NCBI GenBank assembly: GCA_007449985.2
Contig: VIIQ02000593.1
Location: 682,001 to 746,000, forward strand
Direction: 5' to 3'
From: Desmodesmus armatus
Taxonomy: Eukaryota; Chlorophyta; Chlorophyceae; Sphaeropleales; Scenedesmaceae
Length of the DNA stretch: 64,000 bases
A program made the translations under genes and the position numbers. Positions within the stretch are counted from its first letter, which is position 1. Each line of letters begins with the position of its first letter. Shown here in pieces: positions 61,301 through 64,000 of the stretch. The notes beneath the pieces are model-generated. The model saw only the letters and a list, made by a program, of their open reading frames with translations. It had not been told where the DNA came from and made no database searches.

Positions 61301-61776
61301 AGTAGCAGTGCTGCGAGCACCCAGGCGGCGTCGACGCTGGGCGGCCGGGCGCCGATGCGCAAAAAGGGCGGGAAAAAGGGCGGGAAAGGCGCCAAGAAGA
61401 TAAAGGCGGGAAGTCCCGAGGAGGAGGCGGGGTTGGAGGCTCTGTTGGTGACCCTTGGTCCCGCCCAGCATGTGTTAGAGGAGGCTGGGCAGCTAGCAGA
61501 GCTGTTGGTGATGCTGCAGCATGTGGGGGATGCTGCTAAGCTGCAGCAGGGGTGGGGCAGTGGCAGGCGGCGGCGGCTGAAGCGGCAGCACTGGTGACAC
61601 AAGGCCAGCAGCAGCAGCAGGGGGTGGGGAGTGCAGCTGTTGGCCAGGCACATGCAGGGGAGGGTTGCGCAGCAGGAGGGGCTGCGGGTGGTGGTGGTGG
61701 TGGTGCGCCGGCAGCAGCAGCAGGGGCGGCTGCAGCGGTGCGATGGAAGTGGGATGTGCTGCGGGAGCACAAGTGA
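48502..61776 (+). CDS. ELP1: Elongator complex protein 1 (ELP1/IKI3), about 18 exons, several apparent frameshifts
   Basis: Scaffold subunit of Elongator, needed for wobble-uridine tRNA modification. Best-supported exons: 48502-48672, 49057-49353, 49610-50331, 50612-50681, 51305-51361, 51618-51723, 52044 to about 53540 (one or more), 54164-54302, 54609-54774, 57523-57872, 58324-58672, 59437-59834, 60393-60668, about 60752-60795 and 61025-61776. WD40 part: ASNGQLLLLDSVTREVEEVG, GWSPNGEQLAVLDYNGLLL, ILYERNGLQHGGF, AVIDGHQVLLTPLR, HGLVPPPMCAVRALLP. C-terminal solenoid: VVLVMPRGNLEGISPRLLVL, VDLNLLVDY, KDPGEYLSELSRFGSFKD, LAKDKGLLRQLLAL, AAVAYSAAGLIDKALNAYR, AGAWRMAMVLSSRL. The basic KKGGKKGGKGAKKIKAGSPE segment and terminal RWKWDVLREHK match ELP1. 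Poly-Gln/Ala/Ser tracts interrupt the WD40 half. Frame changes are needed near 49920-50060, 52335, 52410, 53090, 53445, 57660 and 61550, all at triplet or homopolymer runs or a 5-bp duplication. They could be assembly indels or decay. Confidence 0.94.
55428..55557. repeat. Foldback hairpin 1 in ELP1 intron
   Basis: Left arm GTTGCCCAGCCAGGTCACAC followed by AGGCACGTTGCGCACATCC is matched by its exact reverse complement at the right end, with an inner AAAGTTTG/CAAACTTT pair. The stem is about 55-60 bp and the loop about 10-15 nt, the most perfect of the four. Confidence 0.9.
56325..56488. repeat. Foldback hairpin 2 in ELP1 intron
   Basis: Outer GCATGC ends, arm TCAGCCAGCTCACATAGGCA pairing imperfectly with TGCCTGTGTGGAACTGGCTG. 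The centre is more diverged than in copies 3 and 4. Confidence 0.85.
56706..56867. repeat. Foldback hairpin 3 in ELP1 intron
   Basis: Arms CAGCCAGCTCACATAGGCAG and CTGCCTGTGTGAGCTGGCTG pair. The centre GAAGTTTCAAAT gcc ATGATTTGAAACTTC forms an inner near-perfect stem. Confidence 0.9.
57244..57405. repeat. Foldback hairpin 4 in ELP1 intron
   Basis: Ends GCATGC...GCATGC. The arm CAGCCAGCTCAGATGGGCAG pairs imperfectly with CTGCCTGTGTGAGCTGATTG. The inner stem is GGATGCCCA/TGGGCATCC plus GAAGTTTCAAAT/ATTTGAAACTTC around a six-base loop. Confidence 0.9.
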
Positions 61777-62764
61777 CCCCCCCCCCCCTTCCCTCACATG
61801 TGGCGGGTACACAACGCCTGAAAGCTAGTTCTGATGGCATGCCTTGTCCACTACAGGGGGTGGTGAGGGGGTGTTCTGTGTTGAACAATGTTGAGTGCAG
61901 CAACAGGTTGGGACAGGGCATGTTCAGGTTGCAGGGGAGTGCCCTGCAGATGAAAGAATTGAGTACGGGTTCATGATGGGCTTGCGCTACTATCTAAGCT
62001 GTCATCAAGCCCCTGCTCAGCATGAGCTGTGAAGATCTTTTGCAGTACTAGAATGGCAACACACGCGCCACATCATTGAAACAGCCAAACAGTGGCTCAG
62101 CAAGCTCAGTGCTGCAGGGGACCCAGCTTGGCTGGGCAAACATTATGATACCACGCTAGTATACAAAAAAGATTCTGATACACCCCCTCAAGATAGTATA
62201 TGTTCAATTGTTAACACATACTACTGAGCTTGTGGCAAAGCCAGTTGCACCAAAGTGTTACACATGAATCAGGTAATCAATGCCACAACCCTTGCTATGA
62301 ACTCAACAGCCCATGTCAGCCATTGATTTCACGGGGATGGGAGAGCAAACTAGAGAGGCGCAACTACGGCAAATAGGGGGTCAAACCAGAAAGACGCACT
62401 CATGAGACTGACACACTTCGTCCAGACCTGTCCATACCTGCTGCACCAGTTTCAGATCCAATCCGATGTGATTTGGCCCAGCATGCAGGAAGAAGTTGCA
62501 CCAGGTCTTGGGGTCATGTAATGGCTGGCACGAGCTGTCAAAGGCTTCAGCCACACTTGCAACATACAAAGCATGTCCTGTGACTATGAACAACAGCAAC
62601 CCATCTCAGCTGGCTGTATGGATTGAAGGATTGAGCGTGCTGGACTGGGTGGACAGAGCAAAAGTGTAAGCTTACACACTCCCCTGTGTTGCACGGTGTG
62701 CACACCGCAGGTAACCACCCCTCGCCCCCCGCCCCCCCGGGCTCGCCTCCGGCGCACTAACCTT
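61777..62764. other. ELP1 3' flank, no other gene seen
   Basis: About 1 kb of sequence without a supportable gene. A TGTAA at 62517-62521 is the first such motif after the ELP1 stop (741 nt) and could be its poly(A) signal. Confidence 0.4.
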
Positions 62765-62772
62765 CACACACA

Positions 62773-62819
<47 letters not shown>

Positions 62820-62852
62820 ACACACACACACACACCACACACACACACACAC

Positions 62853-62892
<40 letters not shown>

Positions 62893-62895
62893 ACA

Positions 62896-62944
<49 letters not shown>

Positions 62945-62995
62945 ACACACACCACACCACACACACACACACACACCACACACCACACACACACA

Positions 62996-63052
<57 letters not shown>

Positions 63053-63057
63053 ACACA

Positions 63058-63108
<51 letters not shown>

Positions 63109-63131
63109 ACACACACACACACACACACACC
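62765..63131. repeat. (CA)n microsatellite, about 365 bp
   Basis: Almost pure CA dinucleotides interrupted at irregular intervals by CC (ACCACA), which keeps all frames open on both strands and creates spurious His/Thr or Cys/Val open frames. No coding role. Confidence 0.98.
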
Positions 63132-63628
63132 TGGTTTCTATACCAGCAGCCAGCTGATGATCACACAGACCCTGATCTAGGAGGAATACAGTTGGGCAAT
63201 GGATTCAAAGGGACCCCAGGCGCAAAGGCCACGAGACTTGTAACAGGTCTTTTACCCTGTCCTATCCTACGGGTGCCTGACCTTGGCCGTCCAGCTGGCG
63301 GCCGTTGTGATGTGTGCCGCCAACACCTGGCATACTCAGGCTATGTGAGGGCGTTGCTGGTCCGCAAGGTGAGTATCAAGAGAAGAGGACGAAGGGGTTG
63401 TACGGCTTACGTAAGCAGCTACGCTGCGACTGCACCCAGCTCAGTCCAGAGTCTGAGCTACATCATTGTAGTTCATGTCTCTGATTGCTAGGCAGTTCTG
63501 CCCAATTACATAAAGCCTTTGTAGTCCGACTACATGTAGGCTACATTTGCGGTGCGAGCCCCAAGAATTGACAGCCACAGACTTCAGCCGGAGGATTCCT
63601 GCGCTGACATTGGTATGTTGGGTTGGCA
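63132..63628 (+). other. Possible exon, product unrecognised
   Basis: A plus-strand open segment ends at a GTGAGT donor at 63370 and contains GGRCDVCRQHLAYSGYVRAL LVRK. The CDVC pair suggests a possible zinc-binding turn, but there is no second exon in phase inside the window and no family match. The rest of this stretch shows nothing supportable. Confidence 0.2.
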
Positions 63629-64000
63629 GCTTATGGTCTGGATTGACAGACCCCAATGTAAAACAAAACATCATCATCATCATGTGGGGTGGCAGCTGGC
63701 ATGACTTGGTGATACGGTGAACCTTGAGACGCGTGAAGGGCCAAGAGTGCCTCATGCGGGACATGTTGAGACATAGCAGAAGGCAAAGGGAACAACATGC
63801 TGGTTGCTGGAGCACCCCTACGCCTGCAAGATCACCCAGAAATGAAAGGAAGACATGTATGAATGCAATGTTGAGCTGAGCCAGACCTGACATCACTGGC
63901 ACAACACGTGGTCCACCAACCAGCCGTCCGTCCACCGAAGCGGGGCTCTGATGATGATGATGTTTGTTTTACATGGGGTCTGTCAATCCAGACCATAAGC
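63629..64000. mobile_element. Short inverted-repeat element (MITE-like), reaching the window edge
   Basis: 63629-63682 and the reverse complement of 63948-64000 match almost perfectly over about 50 bp, starting GCTTATGGTCTGGATTGACA and continuing through a (CAT)n run, with two 1-base length differences. Each arm also contains a mini-hairpin GGTCTG-gattga-CAGACC. The 265-bp middle has no convincing open frame. A target-site duplication cannot be checked because the right flank is outside the window. A non-autonomous DNA transposon or foldback element is the likeliest reading. Confidence 0.75.

Noticed and set aside
62696..63157. Long His/Thr and Cys/Val open frames on both strands
   Set aside because: They are translations of the CA dinucleotide repeat and have no coding support.

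Overview
This is eukaryotic nuclear DNA, most likely from a chlorophycean green alga. The evidence is GC-rich coding sequence, many short GT..AG introns, very long CAG/GCN triplet runs (poly-Gln, poly-Ala, poly-Ser), TGTAA motifs just downstream of several stop codons (the usual green-algal poly(A) signal), and orthologues of universal eukaryotic genes. The species cannot be named from the sequence alone. Exon models were built by hand from splice consensus, reading phase and family alignment; the phases close in all the main models except where apparent frameshifts are noted.

Layout. 1-4841 (minus): 10-exon major facilitator transporter of the anion:cation symporter type. 5268-6880 (plus): six-exon coatomer zeta subunit. 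7669-11022 (plus): Gln/Ala-rich coiled-coil protein of unknown function. 11858-16090 or beyond (minus): NADH-pyrophosphatase-type Nudix enzyme fused to a Janus/PHPT1 phosphohistidine phosphatase domain. 16455-17030 (plus): NAA38-like LSM protein. 17-28.5 kb: few recognisable genes, a 1.5-kb minisatellite with a GGCCACCTGCGGCC core, and some unrecognised multi-exon pieces on the G/T-rich plus strand. 28582-29264 (plus): small two-exon DUF2256 zinc-binding protein. 29.3-36.0 kb: A/C-rich plus strand with nothing recognised. 36020-37588 (minus): CCCH zinc-finger protein of the plant HUA1-like type, with an apparent frameshift. 39041-48167 (minus): 13-exon cytosolic phenylalanyl-tRNA synthetase beta subunit. 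48502-61776 (plus): ELP1, the Elongator scaffold, head to head with PheRS beta. 62.7-64 kb: a large CA microsatellite and an inverted-repeat element running to the window edge.

The most unusual signals are in the last third. Nearly every intron of the PheRS beta gene, and many of ELP1, hold degenerate copies ('echoes') of the exon end next to them, often with a working-looking splice site and a G-run or C-run. One ELP1 intron also carries a tandem array of four long foldback hairpins. Together these look like introns that grew by repeated tandem duplication across splice junctions, some of it possibly giving small-RNA precursors. ELP1 and the CCCH gene also have several apparent frameshifts at homopolymers or triplet runs, which could be assembly indels or real decay.

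The recognised genes are mostly housekeeping: translation fidelity (PheRS, ELP1), N-terminal acetylation (NAA38), COPI traffic, NAD(H) turnover and protein-His dephosphorylation, and solute transport.
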